64,000 nt of DNA. Source: Metallyticus violacea (taxonomy: Eukaryota; Arthropoda; Insecta; Mantodea; Metallyticidae). The position numbers were made by a program, and so were the translations under genes. Every line of letters begins with the position of its first letter. Positions within the stretch are counted from its first letter, which is position 1. Shown piece after piece: positions 12,081 to 24,161 of the stretch. The notes below the pieces were generated by a model, which saw only the letters and a list, made by a program, of their open reading frames with translations, was not told where the DNA came from and ran no database searches. The DNA is taken from NCBI GenBank assembly GCA_030762175.1, contig CM060831.1, positions 139,167,001-139,231,000 on the forward strand, read 5' to 3'.

Positions 12081-12370
12081 GCTACCAACCAAGTGATGAC
12101 CATACTTGCCTCATAAACCCAAGATCGCTGATTCAATCCCAGCCAGGGTTGATAGATTTATTCGGACGTAAAAATCGTAAGTAAGGCTTTCTTCGGAAGG
12201 GACGTAAAGCGGCGGTTCCCGTGCCGTACATTTACGGCACAAAAACGAACCTCAAGCCTGAAAGAAGAGGCCTCTGAGCAAAATTTACCCGCGTTTCATG
12301 TCCTGAATTGAATGGGACGCTGTTGACCAGAGATATTAAAGAGCGTCCGTAAATAAAGCAAATCAACAAC
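12081..12370 (+). mobile_element. SINE-B copy 1 (old)
   Basis: SINE-B is a second tRNA-derived SINE. Its head resembles a tRNA (TGGTGTAGTGGTTACC A box, GGTTCGAACCC B box, GGTCCTGG pairing with CCAGGACC). The body includes GGCTTCCTTCGGAAGGGAAG and GTCGTACATTTACGGCACG, and the 3' end is TTAAAGAGCGTCCGTAAATA. This copy is diverged in the head (ACCAACCAAGTGATGACC) and lacks an obvious target duplication. Confidence 0.85.
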
Positions 12371-13418
12371 CTATCAACAAACAAACATAAAAAACAAGGC
12401 AGTTAAGATAAGCAACAAAAATAAAAAAATCTATGAGTAATAAAGTTGTACCTCTAGAATAGCAAACACATCGAAACATATCCAATTACTGATTAAATTA
12501 ACTAAGACTGGCAAACAAAGATAAAGTGTGAAGAGAGACGATGCTTTCCAATTAGGGGTTTACTTTACAATTCACATTATCAAGATCCTGAATAAAAGAC
12601 AGTCTGGTGACTGCATTATGCTAACAAGGAAAATTATAGATTATTATGCAGAGCCCGGAAGTTAGGAAAAATGTCTTTTCTATATTACTGCATATATTAA
12701 GAGTCAGATAAAAATGAACATGTTTCCATAATATTTGGGGTCTGCAGCATCATTTTTTATTTTACCTTTGGGGGGGGGGGCTTCTGTTGCCTATTTAAAG
12801 ATTTAAAAAATTTTTGTGTGTGTTTTGGATTGTTGCAGATTTTTTGAGATTATTTACATATTTTAAAAAGCACACAAAGAATGCCAATATATTAAAGTGA
12901 TAAAAGCTAATTAAATGGCACCTCACAAAAATTCTATTGAGAAATATACTATACCTTTATCTTTTTTTCAAACAGTCAAATACGTTCTCAACTCATTCAC
13001 TTAAGCTCTTTAAATAGCAGAGCCTTCATTAGTGAAAGGAACGCATGATTACCTCGGGAATACGAATACCAGGAAATAGAGAAGAGGGTAGTGCTGCAGT
13101 TTTGAATAGTCCTAATGAATGACCTTGTATTTCTCTGCTCAAGACAATTCTAGTAAATTTGTGGTGGGGATAACTTCTCAGCTGCATAAATGTAACAAAC
13201 AAATGCAAAAAAGAAAGACGAGAGCGGCACAGTTGTGCAATAAACCGTCCCTACAATGCGTTCAGTACTGAAATAAAAGAGAAACTAGCCTGATTCCCCT
13301 ATAAACGCATAAACAGAAAATGAACTCTACCATAAACCACTGCACATTTTTTCTATTCGCCAGGACTATTCAAAACTACTTTGCTTTGACTTAATATTAA
13401 TGATGTCCTGAAAGATGA
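12371..13418. other. Unassigned AT-rich stretch
   Basis: It contains a G10 run at 12,771-12,780 and no recognised element. It may include more of the hAT-like element that follows, but I see no coding similarity. Confidence 0.45.
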
Positions 13419-13601
13419 ATGTTCTGTTGTAACTGGTACAAGTGCAACCAAACAGCTTGTTTTAAATATGCTCCAATCACTTCAGTGAAAGTAGAATGTT
13501 CTTTTACCACGATGAGAAAGGTTATCTCTGACAAGCGGCTGACTATGACAGTTGATACCTCGAAAAAACATCCTGTTGTTGCTTGTAACCAAGAAAAGTA
13601 A
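13419..13601 (+). pseudogene. hAT-like transposase C-terminal fragment
   Basis: The 60-residue frame contains FKYAPITSVKVECSF and KVISDKRLTM, then HPVVACN. This resembles the C-terminal dimerisation region of hAT-type and related BED-finger transposase proteins, where the block is usually YAPLTSV-x-VERSFS followed by ILSDKR and an LVxxCN ending. It ends at a natural-looking stop. No upstream DDE or BED region was found, so it is a 5'-truncated fragment. Confidence 0.6.
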
Positions 13602-13758
13602 ACTCAAGTACTTTAATTATGTGATAAATATATTATTCAGTAACTTAAATACATATTTTCATTAATATAATGAATGACATTACTCTCTATTTTCACTTTT
13701 AAATGTTTTCCTATTTTAATTATATTACTGCCTATTTTCAGTAGTTTGTGTTTCTTTT

Positions 13759-13812
13759 TACCGCCTGTGGTACCTCAGTAGTAAAAACAAGCGTTAAATA
13801 CCACTCAAAAAG
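13759..13812 (+). mobile_element. 5'-truncated SINE-A, 3' tail only
   Basis: Only the last ~55 nt are present (CCGCCTGTGGTACCTCAGTA through GCGTTAAATACCACTC). The head and body are missing. Confidence 0.75.
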
Positions 13813-14265
13813 TGCCTTTTGGTCTGCCTATTTTAACCAAAATAAATGCCTGAACTTCCAGGCTCCGATCATAATTGCTATAAAATTAATTTTTCCACCT
13901 ATAAAATTCTGAATCCCTGAATCCGCAATAGACGGCGGTTGCATAGTCCGTTTACCAGTTCCATATGCACTAAAGCAATGATGAAATAGGAGAAATAAGG
14001 AAAATTGTGCAAAAATCGCATTGTACGCCATGAATTCAACATTCGACTGTTAGAAGATGAAATCAAAATACACTGTCCCATCAGTATTATATTCTCTGCT
14101 TTACTGATTCATTGTTTCGTTATTGTATCGAATTGTTCATATTTGGTAGACCACAAAAACAATAAGTGCCACATGATCCTTTAATTAGAATTATCACAAC
14201 TTATATTTAAGTACATATATTTCCTAGTATGTTCAATTAATAATTAGTACAATTAATTGATTACA
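13813..14265. other. Unassigned AT-rich DNA
   Basis: Nothing recognised. The right part may belong to the flank of M2 copy 2. Confidence 0.4.
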
Positions 14266-15330
14266 TGCCTTTAATCATTTTCATAATTTTGATTTTTCAA
14301 AGAAGTCTTCTTTGAATGCAATGGCCCTGTCCCAGCGGCGTTTCTGCCAGTCAGTTTTGACAGATCCTTCAGAATCGCTTCAGCAGCCTTCATCACTTCT
14401 TCTGATGATGGAAAATGCCTCCAGGAAGGTGTTTCTTAATTTGGGGGAAAGGAAAACGTCACACGGGGCTAAAACTAGACTATAGGGAGGGTGAGAGACA
14501 CGCTTCACGTTGATTTTTGTGAGATAAACTGCAACAACATTAGCATCCAGCCTGTTGCACTCAAATGTGTCCTTTTAGAGTTTTTAGGAAATCTTTGTAC
14601 TATTACCCAGTTACATTGTGTGTGCAGATACGACATGCTGGTAAACTATTCCTTGAATATCGAAACATGAGATGACCATAACTTTCCCAGCAGAAGCAAC
14701 AACTTATCCTTTTATTGGTGTTGGTGACTACACAGAACTATGCTGCTCTCAACCAGCAGTGATTATCTTTGAAAGAAACTCTGCACTGTCCTGTAACACC
14801 ATCTTGAACTGCATCCAAAACCTGCAAGCGAACGTTCTTTTGTTCGGGAATCAGCAGTCTTGAAACTCACTATGAACAAAAATGCCTCAGTTATCAACCT
14901 AGTGAAATTTTCAGAATTTTTGAGTGTTCTTAATAATAGACAAGTCTCTCTCACTATGACGCAGCGTTAAAGCACTATCTGGAGCGCCGTGTCCATCTTC
15001 CTTATATTTCTTCCCCTCTTAAGACATTTTAAACCATCTTCGAGCTGCGCTTAAAGGAAGAACAAAATTCTCCATAGGCCTCAAATGAAGATTCGATAAG
15101 ACGAAAGCATATCGTCGAGTATCATTTACGTTTTGCTGTTGGCGGAACTGTACATTCTTTACTTGCACATATTTCACGGGCAGAAACGTATGTGGCATTA
15201 ATGAAATTAATACCACGTGTACATTACGAATTAGCTAACAAATTTATTGTATAGTTCAATTTTAGCGCCAGAAATTGTGTCTGTAAAATGCATTATCATT
15301 CTTTATAGAACAGCTCTCGTAAAAACATAA
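14266..15330 (-). mobile_element. Mariner-like element M2, copy 2 (not interrupted by SINEs)
   Basis: It is the reverse-strand homologue of copy 1, colinear from the transposase C-terminus (14,290) to the leader side (about 15,320). The absence of both SINE-A insertions makes it the empty-site reference for copy 1. Confidence 0.75.
14275..14950 (-). pseudogene. Decayed M2 transposase, copy 2
   Basis: On the reverse strand the C-terminus reads TDWQKRRWDRAIAFKEDFFE (14,350-14,290), a typical mariner ending. Upstream of it are LTKINVKRVSHPPYS and LAPCDVFLSPKLRN (about 14,540-14,440). The LAPCD motif keeps the third catalytic Asp, but the preceding SPD has become SLV. The N-terminal half is unreadable because of stops. 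Confidence 0.8.
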
Positions 15331-16085
15331 ATACGTAAATATCTTCAATGAAACGGTCTACTAAAAATTTCTTATAAGAATACGGATAAATAAAACCTAG
15401 AAAACAAAACACGTAGACTTACTTACCCCATATTCAAATTCAGTGATAATCATTTATTACGAGATATAACATTTCGTTGCATTATAATTACTTAAATACA
15501 TTTCAGCCTTCTGTGTACATATAGAGTAAACTAGTTAACAAAAAGCAGGAAGTTCGAATGAAATAAGAGGGAAGTGTTGAAATCTGGCAATATTTCGGTT
15601 AATTATCTACCACCTTCGTAGAAGAGATTAACTGAACGTGTATTAATTATCATCATCGTTTATAAGAATCAGACCTTATAGGCTGTTTCGGTTTTGATGT
15701 ATTTAACTGTTCTTCTAAACTCTTACCCTGCCAATAGATTAGTAGTTAATATATCTGTTATTTTTTAACCATGTAATGTACTATACTAATTTTCTTCATT
15801 GTTTTAAATTACCCCTCAGATTTTTCTCAGTTCATTCCTGGTGTCTTCGCTTCAATAATGAATATTCAACGTTGTCTTTCAAAAATCACATCAGAAGATG
15901 TTTGTATTTTGTATTTAACTTTGAGGTAGTGAATCAGAAATCATTAATAAGCGTTGTCTGAACTGTCTGTGAAGTTTAAGGTAATTTTCGCAGAGATTAT
16001 AAAACAATGCATATAAAATACATTCTAAAATAAACACTAAGTTGAAATATTTTATCACAACAACTAAATGAATTTGTAAAAACAG
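15331..16085. other. Unassigned AT-rich stretch
   Basis: No motif or repeat recognised. Confidence 0.45.
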
Positions 16086-16550
16086 CTCTCTGGAGTTGAA
16101 TATGGAGTTGAACATAACTACACAAACTTAATGAAGGCATTTGATACAGTAAATCATGAGAAAATATTAGTTCAATGTTTAATGCATGCAATATAAAATA
16201 TGTTCAAAGATATGAAAATAAAAAAATAATTGGAAAGGTAAAGATGAATGAAGAAGCTATAAAAGGGCGTCTACTGTCACCCACTCCTTTTAATTTTTAC
16301 ATGGACGACATCATTAGAATACGGAATATTTTAACACAAGATTTTAAATTTGAAACTCCAATGAGGACCCTTCTCTGTGCTGACGATCTTAAGGTAGACA
16401 CAGAATGCAGCCTTCAAAGGGCAGTTTTTATATTAGAAATAATTGCTGCGGATTTAATTTTAAAAAACCTTCGGAAAAATGTTATGTTTTTAAGTGTGAG
16501 GCCAAGTGTTGCAGAATGTATACAAAAAACCAGTAATTTAATTATCTAAA
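16086..16550 (+). pseudogene. LINE reverse transcriptase fragment
   Basis: The first part encodes LMKAFDTVNHEKILVQCL, a palm-domain block of non-LTR reverse transcriptases. After a break comes LLSPTPFNFYMDDIIR and then LLCADDLK. The catalytic FADD box has become CADD, so the catalytic pair is still Asp-Asp but the flanking Phe is lost. LQRAVFILEIIAADL follows, a block seen in arthropod endonuclease-reverse transcriptase LINEs. The rest of the ORF is absent. The fragment at 31.3 kb may belong to the same family. Confidence 0.8.
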
Positions 16551-16738
16551 ATATACTAATTCTTATACAACACAGTTCGACAATGACATAAACGCTCCAT
16601 CAATTGACAAGTACTATTTAACAATACTTAAAAACAATGTATTTGTGCTTATTTATATTGAACTGGTATATGTGTCTTGCTGAAACTTTATTTTCATCTT
16701 AATTTTGATTCACGTTTTCCATGTATTTTCTTAATACA

Positions 16739-17365
16739 TTGAGGTTATTTTAGTTACAGGCCAGCAGAGTGCGACTCCATACTGGGAGAAGACAGTCGTC
16801 AGGGCCGTTAAATGCATGAGCTGGTAGTCAGCGAGTGGTATTACGTTACTTTTTACTTCCGTTGTGTGTAAATTGTGTGCTTAATTGCTGTTTGTTTGTT
16901 ATACCACCACATAAAATAGTCTTGAACGGATTTTTATATACAATACACATATGAAAACACAGAATGGCGCAGGGAAACGGGAAAAATGTAATGTTTGTTC
17001 GGAGCCGATGCGACGTTATTGCGAAGGCTTGGCCAGTTAGTAATCGTGGAGCATTGGAATGGTGAGGAACGTGTTGTAGCAATGAGAGCTTTTTACAAGC
17101 ACAGTGATAGTGTCACTGTTGCCCAGGGCTCATGCGATTTCAACGTAGGTGTATAACCTCGAAAATGAAGCCCCTAAGGAACGGCGTGTACCCCAGAGAA
17201 GATTGAAGCTGTTTGGGATGCCATCGAGAGGAGTACTGGTCGCTCGACAACATGCATCGGCGCTACAGATTGCAGATCTACGCAGATCTTAATATAGAAA
17301 ACATGTGTTCCAACAGGACGGAGCCACATCACATACTGCTAGACAATCGATGTAAACTACTACAT
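16739..17365 (+). mobile_element. Deleted DUF4817-type transposon with GAGGTTATTT end
   Basis: The left end (GAGGTTATTTTAGTTACAGG, about 16,740) matches the ends of the complete element at 28,011-28,589 and the end at 19,265. The interior carries transposase pieces. The right end was not found. Confidence 0.6.
16965..17360 (+). pseudogene. Transposase remnant: N-terminal domain joined to catalytic fragment
   Basis: Pieces in order are MAQGNGKNVMF, a helix-turn-helix-like EERVVAMRAFYKHSDSVTV, TPEKIEAVWDAIERSTGRST, then abruptly QQDGATSHTARQSM near 17,310-17,352, followed by a stop. The last block is the second catalytic Asp region of arthropod Tc1/mariner transposases and normally lies about 150 residues farther on, so an internal deletion is clear. 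Frames differ between the pieces. Confidence 0.75.
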
Positions 17366-17943
17366 ATAACAAACAAGAAACAGATCATATCACACAAGAA
17401 GTAGAACGAGTGAAAGGAAAAGACCACGATAAATATTAAACGGAATGTTTACACACTAAAATATAGGGGACGGAGGAGGACAGATGGGGAGGAGTAGAAG
17501 AAGAGAGAGATTAAAAAGAAGACGATAACACAGAGGAGGAGGAGGAAACTGTAGCTACCAAGGGAAGACTTTGAGAAGAAAAGGAAGCGAGGTGAAGGGA
17601 GAGAGGAGCCGGTGAAGGAGGATAATATTTTAATTATCGAAGGAGTTTTTTTTTTATAACTACAGAGCTTCAAAATACAAAACATAAAAATTCCAGTGAA
17701 GAGAAGTGTTAACTGAAAATAACTGAGTTAGTTAATTTTTATAGTTTAAGTGAAGTGAAATGAAGTAAGGATAAGGTAAAAGTGGTTATACGACAAAAAA
17801 GTGGTAATGAAGTTTAGAAATTCAAAATAGATGTTATATTAGAGTTAAGAGAAATAAAGTGATTTTAGGATAAATTTGTTTTATATATAATTAACAAGAA
17901 TTGGGTTAAATTTAGGTAAGATACTAACGGTACAAGTTTTTTA
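17366..17943. other. Purine-rich tract and AT-rich DNA
   Basis: 17,460-17,640 is strongly purine-rich on the + strand (GGAGGAGGAGGAAACT and similar). The rest is unassigned. Confidence 0.6.
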
Positions 17944-18215
17944 AATAGTGTTTAACGCCCGTTTTTACTACTGAGGCACCATAAGCTGTGCACACTGATG
18001 ATTCATGAAATGAAATGATATATTGAGAAAGAATTTTTTTAAGGAAGGAAACGTTCCAGACCTAAGTTTAGGGTACCTCCCCGGCATTTGCCATTTATGA
18101 GGACTGAGGAAAACCTGTAAAAACCATCAATCAGGGAGAACGGTCCTGGCGGGACTTGAACCCCAGACCTCCCGCTCACAGTCCGCGCCTTAACGACCTC
18201 GGTTACCCATGGCGG
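17944..18215 (-). mobile_element. SINE-A copy
   Basis: Near full-length and inverted, from the tail ATAGTGTTTAACGCCCGTTT to the head TTACCCATGGCGG. The B box is slightly altered (GGACTTGAACCCC on the + strand). Confidence 0.9.
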
Positions 18216-18605
18216 TAAACGATATAGTAGAAAGAAATAAATGCAAGGTAAATACATTTTACTGGATAAATTTTCGCTGGAAACCGGTGAAACAATTTTG
18301 TTTTTACTTAGAAATTAAATTATATTGTTGTTTTGTAATTTGTATTTTTGATTTAATAGCTGGTTACCAGTTGTAAGTTAGTGCTGGCTTCCAGCATTTA
18401 TGGGGATTTATAACTTAGATTAGTTTTATTGTATATGTTTATTTTATTTCGTTTATTTATTTTAAATGTTTTCTTTTATTTTAGTTAGTTTCCAGATTTA
18501 AATAAATCTGAACAAATGTAAACATGTCTTCTATAAAATAAATGATAAAAGTTCCGGAGTAGGAAACAAGATGCCGGGATGTAGTATTATAGACTTTTAT
18601 TTTAT
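18216..18605. other. Unassigned AT-rich DNA
   Basis: Nothing recognised. Confidence 0.45.
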
Positions 18606-18875
18606 TTTCTCAATCGATGGAAGCCGTTCGCCAAATATTTGGAAGGCGCGCCATCTCACTTAAAGACGATATTCCATGGCCTCCGAGATCCCCTGATCTT
18701 AGTGTTTGCGATTTCCTTCTAAGGGTACATTTTAAAAACAACGTGTACCGTACACGCCCTGCAACCATCGCTGAATTAAAACAGAGAATCGAAGACAAAA
18801 TCGCTGGAATTCCTTAAGAGCATCCCAGAGTTTTCACTACAAGCTATCAGAATGTGTACGTTGTCTTCAAGAAGT
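18606..18875 (+). pseudogene. Tc1/mariner-type transposase C-terminus (M4)
   Basis: The frame encodes GRRAISLKDDIPWPPRSPDL, then SVCDFLLRVHFKNNVYRTRP, ATIAELKQRIEDKIAGIP and a stop. It corresponds to the RSPDLTACDFFLWGYLK...VY..RP region, so the last catalytic Asp (CDF) is kept. The usual FLWG has become FLLRV. After the stop the homology continues as TTSYQNVYVVFKK, where about 25 residues of the normal C-terminus are expected. The N-terminal two-thirds is missing. Confidence 0.8.
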
Positions 18876-18979
18876 AAAGTAATAAGTATAACATAGTGGT
18901 ATATTATGTACATGCACCTCCATGAACAAACTTTTTTTCCGTGTTTATTCGTGCAATTTAAGTTCATTAAAAATTTTTC

Positions 18980-19265
18980 ATTTCTGTTAGCCATACTATT
19001 GATTCTTGCAGAGAAATAGTAAGGGGTTTCAAAGGAAAATTTTCCGGTAATCGTGTTTTTCAACTTGTAAAAAAGATATGGCAGACTGGATCTGTCAATG
19101 AGAAGAAACGTGTTTAAACAAATTGTCATTTTATGCTTTCAGGAAGAACATGCATACTTAATTTAGGCGCATTTGCTCTTACCTTCCTTTTTCTGGTTGC
19201 GGCGGCTGCACTTTCCTAGTTAGCAGTCGCATACAAACGACCCGCACCTCAAATAGCCTCTCAGT
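18980..19265 (+). mobile_element. Transposon remnant: DUF4817-like HTH plus 3' inverted end
   Basis: 18,990-19,118 encodes TIDSCREIVRGFKGKFSGN and VKKIWQTGSVNEKKRV, a helix-turn-helix of the kind found at the N-terminus of these transposases, followed by a stop. The right end at 19,265 reads, inverted, CTGAGAGGCTATTTGAGG, the same terminal motif as at 28.0-28.6 kb, and abuts TA. Almost the whole catalytic region is deleted. Confidence 0.65.
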
Positions 19266-20841
19266 ATATCAACAATGTTTGGTGTTATATGCATATCCCC
19301 ACCTTTCATACGTTTGCATCTATTATCATCTTTGTTAACTTTCCTATAATATGTTTCCATTAATTTGTTCATGTTTATGAAAAGTAATCTGTTATATTCC
19401 TATCTAACAGTATTCAACAGTACATCTTGCTTGGCTGAAAATGAGGAAATTTAACTAAATAAGCGATGTTTTCATTGATCCCTAAGAGAAAAGCGCTTTC
19501 ATCAGGAAGTATCTCAACCTGGAAATACGAGTTTATATACAGAGAGTCTCCTATCTCTTTGTTGTACCTTATCCACTGTTGTCGTCACAGACGGGAGCTG
19601 AACGATGACAAAAATAAAACTCCAAAGCAAAAACCTTTTTCATTTAATACCATTCCCAGAAACATATGATATAACCTGCTCATTTTTTATTTTCACATAC
19701 TCTTTATTCCGAAGATTGTATTTGGTTCCCATTACTTCCTTCAGTGCTGCAGCAAAATGGTGCGGTATATAATTAAAATTACATAGAAAGAACCATTTAT
19801 TGAAACATCAAAAATTCGTTTAAATATGCATAGAAAACTGACCAGAAGATTGAGCTCAGGTACAAACAGATTTAAGAATGAGTAATGAAATGTGAATATT
19901 GCATGAAACTTAATTTATAATAACTTATTTTATTGATAATCACAATGCTATAATTCTGAACATGAAAATTTTGTTCAACTTTACAAAGCCAATTTCATGG
20001 CAGTCTATAGTAATATAAGAACCCTGAAATATTGGCTTAAAATAATGCAGAGAGACCAGTCCACACTTCGAGCTAAATGCTACAAAATATAACACCAACG
20101 TTTTGTTTTGCAGAGATGAAAAGAGCACTCAGAGGAAATGGCATGTTTTCAATATGGAAACAAGGTGATGTTAATTATTAAAATGTTTGGGAAAAGATTA
20201 GAACAAGGCTAGAGGGTATCAGCAGGCAGGAAATCGAGGCGAGTGTAACACGAAGGTCTCCTCGAGCTTAATGAATGAGATTCAATTTAGTTGAGGTAAA
20301 GAGACTTATATGCTCGTTCTAGGGAGGAAGACAAGATCAAAATTGGCCCATGTTTAGGCGGGTTGTTTGAGGACTCAAAACGACGGACAGTTCTGGTATA
20401 CTCTGCCCATTTTATGGAGGGGAGGTTGATGCGCGCACTTAGAAGAAATGTAATTTGCTGTTAGAATGGAGTAAATAGTGTAAATGTAAATACCATAAAA
20501 ATGTAACCGCTTCTTTAGTATAATTATCTGCGTTGCTGGCTGATGGCCGAGAGCACCTGGGTTCGATACACGGTGCTTGTTTAGGAATTCTTCTAAGATA
20601 GGGAAGTATGAAACGAACTCCACCGAGCGTCGTTAGGATAAATGGGGAAGCTATCTGATGGAGACGTGGCAAAGTCGAGTGAAAGGTAACCTGCGGATGC
20701 CCCCCACCATCTTTTTGCAATACTCTTCTCTATCAATGAAATTGTAACACGAAGGTAGAGAAAGCAGCGGAAGTTGCGGTAGGCCAAGGCCCGATCTTGA
20801 ACTGTCGCGCTATATGAAGGATATCTGAAAATAATGTTTTC

Positions 20842-20896
<55 letters not shown>

Positions 20897-20984
20897 TAGC
20901 GCTTTATTTTCTCTTCAAAATTATATCGTAGTTAAGCATGCACGTCGAAAATTCAGACATATGCCTATTTGTAATGCATAGAAT
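19266..20984. other. Unassigned stretch with an ATT microsatellite
   Basis: No supported gene. A weak tRNA-like sequence lies around 20,530-20,580. An (ATT)n array occupies 20,843-20,896. Confidence 0.5.
20843..20896. repeat. (ATT)n microsatellite
   Basis: About 17-18 uninterrupted ATT units. Confidence 0.95.
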
Positions 20985-21420
20985 ATTATAATTTTATAAA
21001 ATTAAGCCCAAACCACCAATCCTGTATGAGGTAGCACATTTTCATGACGGAGCATCCAATTCCCTAGCTCCACACTTCAGGTCTTTTGGACCGATTTTTC
21101 TCCCTCGGTGCTTCAATAATACATATTTATGATGCTAGCAACGTTCCGAAGGGTCCCAGATCGTCTTCATTTAAAAATGGTCTCTATTTCCCACATTTTT
21201 CGGAGTTTGTGCTCGTGGTCATTCGCCTGTCCCCCAGTAATGTTCTATCATTCTGAAAGCGAGAGTGCTACCCAAAATGCCTTACATAACTCCTTGTTTC
21301 ATTGAAATAAACCTCCTGAATCGTTTCAGATTTGCCTAGTTTGACGCAGATTTGATGTTAGTTCCATGCTCTTGCTCTCTGTTTTCTCAACATTAAAGCA
21401 TATGGAAGTGGGAAAACTAC
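20985..21420 (-). pseudogene. Possible mariner transposase remnant
   Basis: On the reverse strand near 21,080-21,020 the reading SVELGNWMLRHENVLPHTG resembles the WLLHHDNAPAHT block of SETMAR-like mariners, with Asp replaced by Glu at the catalytic position. The upstream text is too broken to read. Identification rests on this one block. Confidence 0.4.
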
Positions 21421-21539
21421 CAAATTACACATTAAAAAGTGATAGATGGAGATATATAGAGATATACAATAAGTTGAGAAGCGAATAAGTTTCTTGGCCA
21501 AGAACAGGGGTCTTAAATATGACCGAATTAATGTAATAT

Positions 21540-22390
21540 GATAAAACTTACTGGATGTTTTCTTGGTAGAAAGCGAAGGTCATTGCAATGCATCCCAAGA
21601 CCATCAAGTATTGCCATCACAGATTCGTAAACACAGGATCTGCGAAAGACACTTGCAGAAGTGGCCGTCTTTCGATCCAGGTCAGAGGTAACAGTGCAAT
21701 TTATTCGGAAGATATTCACCAGGAGCCACACAGCTCAATCTTGAAAGTGGTCTCATCCGCTAGACGAACCGAGGGTTTAACATTTTAAGAAACACCGGAG
21801 AACTTGACTGTGAATGGAAATGGCGAGATCATTTTTGGTTAGAATGAGGACTGAACCAATATCATTTGCAGCGACTTCATGTGGGAGCTACTGCCACCTC
21901 TCGGCCGCACAGAATCGTTGAAGGATGCAAAACCGTCCCAAGATCGCAGGTGTGTGGCATGACATTCAATCAGGTTTGTGTTCATTCCTTCTTCGGAACA
22001 CTATGAAAGAGAACGGTACCTAGGCATGCTGGAAAATGAAGTTTGGCCTAATGCATCTACCTGGGCTAACATCAATATCTCATCTTCGTATAGAATAGCG
22101 CGCCACTTCATTTTGCACCCACCGCCTCTGACTGACTTGATCAACATTTTCCAGAACGTCGTTCTCATGAGTGGCCAGCCAGGAGGCCTAACATCATTCC
22201 ATGTGACTGCTTCCTGGGAAGTATGTCGAGAACCAAACCAGAAAGTCTGGAAGAACTGGAGGATATCATCCGTCTTGTTCTCACCAACGTTCTCAGAGGT
22301 TCATCCTAAAGTCAGTCGGGACTATCCCCCAAAAGATTACAGAAATTAGTGGACAATGCTGGTGTATATGTCAAAGTTTAATATTTTAGA
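21540..22390 (+). pseudogene. Decayed transposase M5 with most domains traceable
   Basis: The N-terminal region shows HRFVNTGSAKDTCRSGRLS and EDIHQEPHSSILKVV (helix-turn-helix). Later come YLGMLENEVWPNASTW (about 22,017), NSAPLHF in place of QDGAPPHF, EWPARRPNIIPCDCF in place of EWPARSPDITPCDFF, LEELEDIIRLVLTNV and KRLQKLVDNAGVYVK at the end. The second catalytic Asp is lost (Asn-Ser instead of Asp-Gly), and the third (CDC) is kept. The order and spacing match a common arthropod Tc1/mariner-type transposase. There are at least four frameshifts or stops. Confidence 0.85.
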
Positions 22391-23549
22391 TAAGTTCTAC
22401 CATTTCATATTCCATAACAAAAGTTGTTTAACTACAACAGAGCAATTATTCATAAATTTATTTATAATTTCAAGTTACTTTCCTCCTACCCTGTAGAAGT
22501 CAAGAACAGTTCTGACTACGGCCAGCGTGTGGAGGGAGGACTGTATCACCATCTCCAGCCAGCAGCGCCTGTTTTTCATCCCCTTCAGCTGGCCGTTAAT
22601 GTTTTCCTGCCTCAGAAGGATGCCTTAAGTTATGAGAAGTCAAAGTAAAAAGGTCTATTCTGCGCATACGCTTGATAACTTCCCTTCCTGTGATAAATTA
22701 CACAAATTGCGAACTGCCCGGTGTTGAACTCTTTTCTGTCTCTTCCTGGCATTTCCCGAAACAACAACAGGAAAAGAGAAGAATAGTCTTTGTACGTTGG
22801 GTGAGATCCCGAGGGACAACACCGCCGCCATGTTGCGAACCGTCCCAGGGGAAACCCCCGGTCGGTCGGCCCCGCAGCCAGACAACTCCCAAGAGGGGAG
22901 TGAGAGGGAAAGTTTGCCTTCCCACGGGATCTGCCGGGGTGCTCCATCCTGCTATATTATGTGTGTGTCCCGGCTTTTGTGACTAGCTTCTAACCCTCTG
23001 GAGAAACCCTTTCGCTGCTTGCTATTCCGGGAAAAAGAAATTTTCAAGTTAGAGCACCCCCGCCCCACACACACATACATGCATACACTCGCCGTCCCGT
23101 GTCCATTATTAAAGGAGTGAGATGTGTAAAAAAGTTGTATCTTTCAGCAAGCAGAAAGCTACTTTTGCACGTCCGGCTTTAGCTCGACTCCGCTCCAGGG
23201 GAATCATGACGATTTTGTATCGTTTGCAGTTTAACATTCTAGCACAACTATATAGGAAAATAAAAAGTATGAGTTTTTTTTTTACAGAAAATGCTGCTAG
23301 AAGCAACTTTTTATACGTTTGAACCACGTAGTTCTCTTTTAATGAAAGAGATTTCTAGGCACCCAAAGTCATTATTAACTTTAGAGAAATTTCATGTGAA
23401 ACCGAACGGAAAATTATTAGAAGTGACTTAACATTTTTAAAACTATAATATATTGCAATATAATCTCTTCAAATAAGATCCGAAATTTCAACTTTCTGCG
23501 CCAAAGAAGTGCAGTAATAAAGTTGTGTAGTACTGACAGCTCCGTTTGC
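22391..23549. other. Unassigned stretch containing a GC-rich island
   Basis: 22,730-23,100 is much richer in G+C than its surroundings, with overlapping open frames on both strands (up to 105 codons) and no recognised motif. It contains CA-rich text at 23,060-23,085. It could be the 5' region of an unrecognised retroelement or a host regulatory or first-exon segment. Confidence 0.4.
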
Positions 23550-24161
23550 CGCGCCATGTTATCTTATTTCAGTCGAGTTCCACGATACTTATTGAGTTGG
23601 CATGCCATCATAAGCGGCGTATTAACATCAAATTTTGCGTGAAACTTCGTAAATCCTTTATCGAAGCTCATGAGATGAAAAATGCTTATAGAGACTATTT
23701 CACAAATCGACCAATGAAACGAAACAAAAGTTTGAATTTTGACCAATCGCAGTAACATTACTGAAAACAACATGCATTTGTCTTGTGATACCTATATTAA
23801 ATAATTGCTGAGCACGAATCACTGATCACTTTTCTGCGTTTGTAGTAATTGTAATTTTAACTAAATTAATGTGTATTCCCTCAAGCAATTGTTTTTGCTT
23901 ATTCGGCCAAACAGTTTGAAATAATTTTATAAAGTATGTAACAATATCTGCCGAAGCTACCATAAATCTTAATAAACACGTTGTTCAGAATGGTAACATG
24001 TTTTCTTTTTCGTTTTTCTAAGTTGGTAATAGCAAATAGAAAGGTAGAGACTGTAATAGTCGACTTTAGTTCATTTCATTCTCACGGTTTCTGAATAGTT
24101 AGGTATTCATAAGTATAACTTTTTACACAACTGTTAATGATCCGTGGCAGAATTTCAAGTG

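Noticed and set aside
20530..20580. tRNA-like SINE head
   Set aside because: Only a B-box-like GGTTCGATAC and a weak A box; too short and no second copy.
22630..22986. Host gene in the GC-rich island
   Set aside because: Long frames occur on both strands in several phases, as expected from GC-rich DNA; no domain or splice structure could be recognised.
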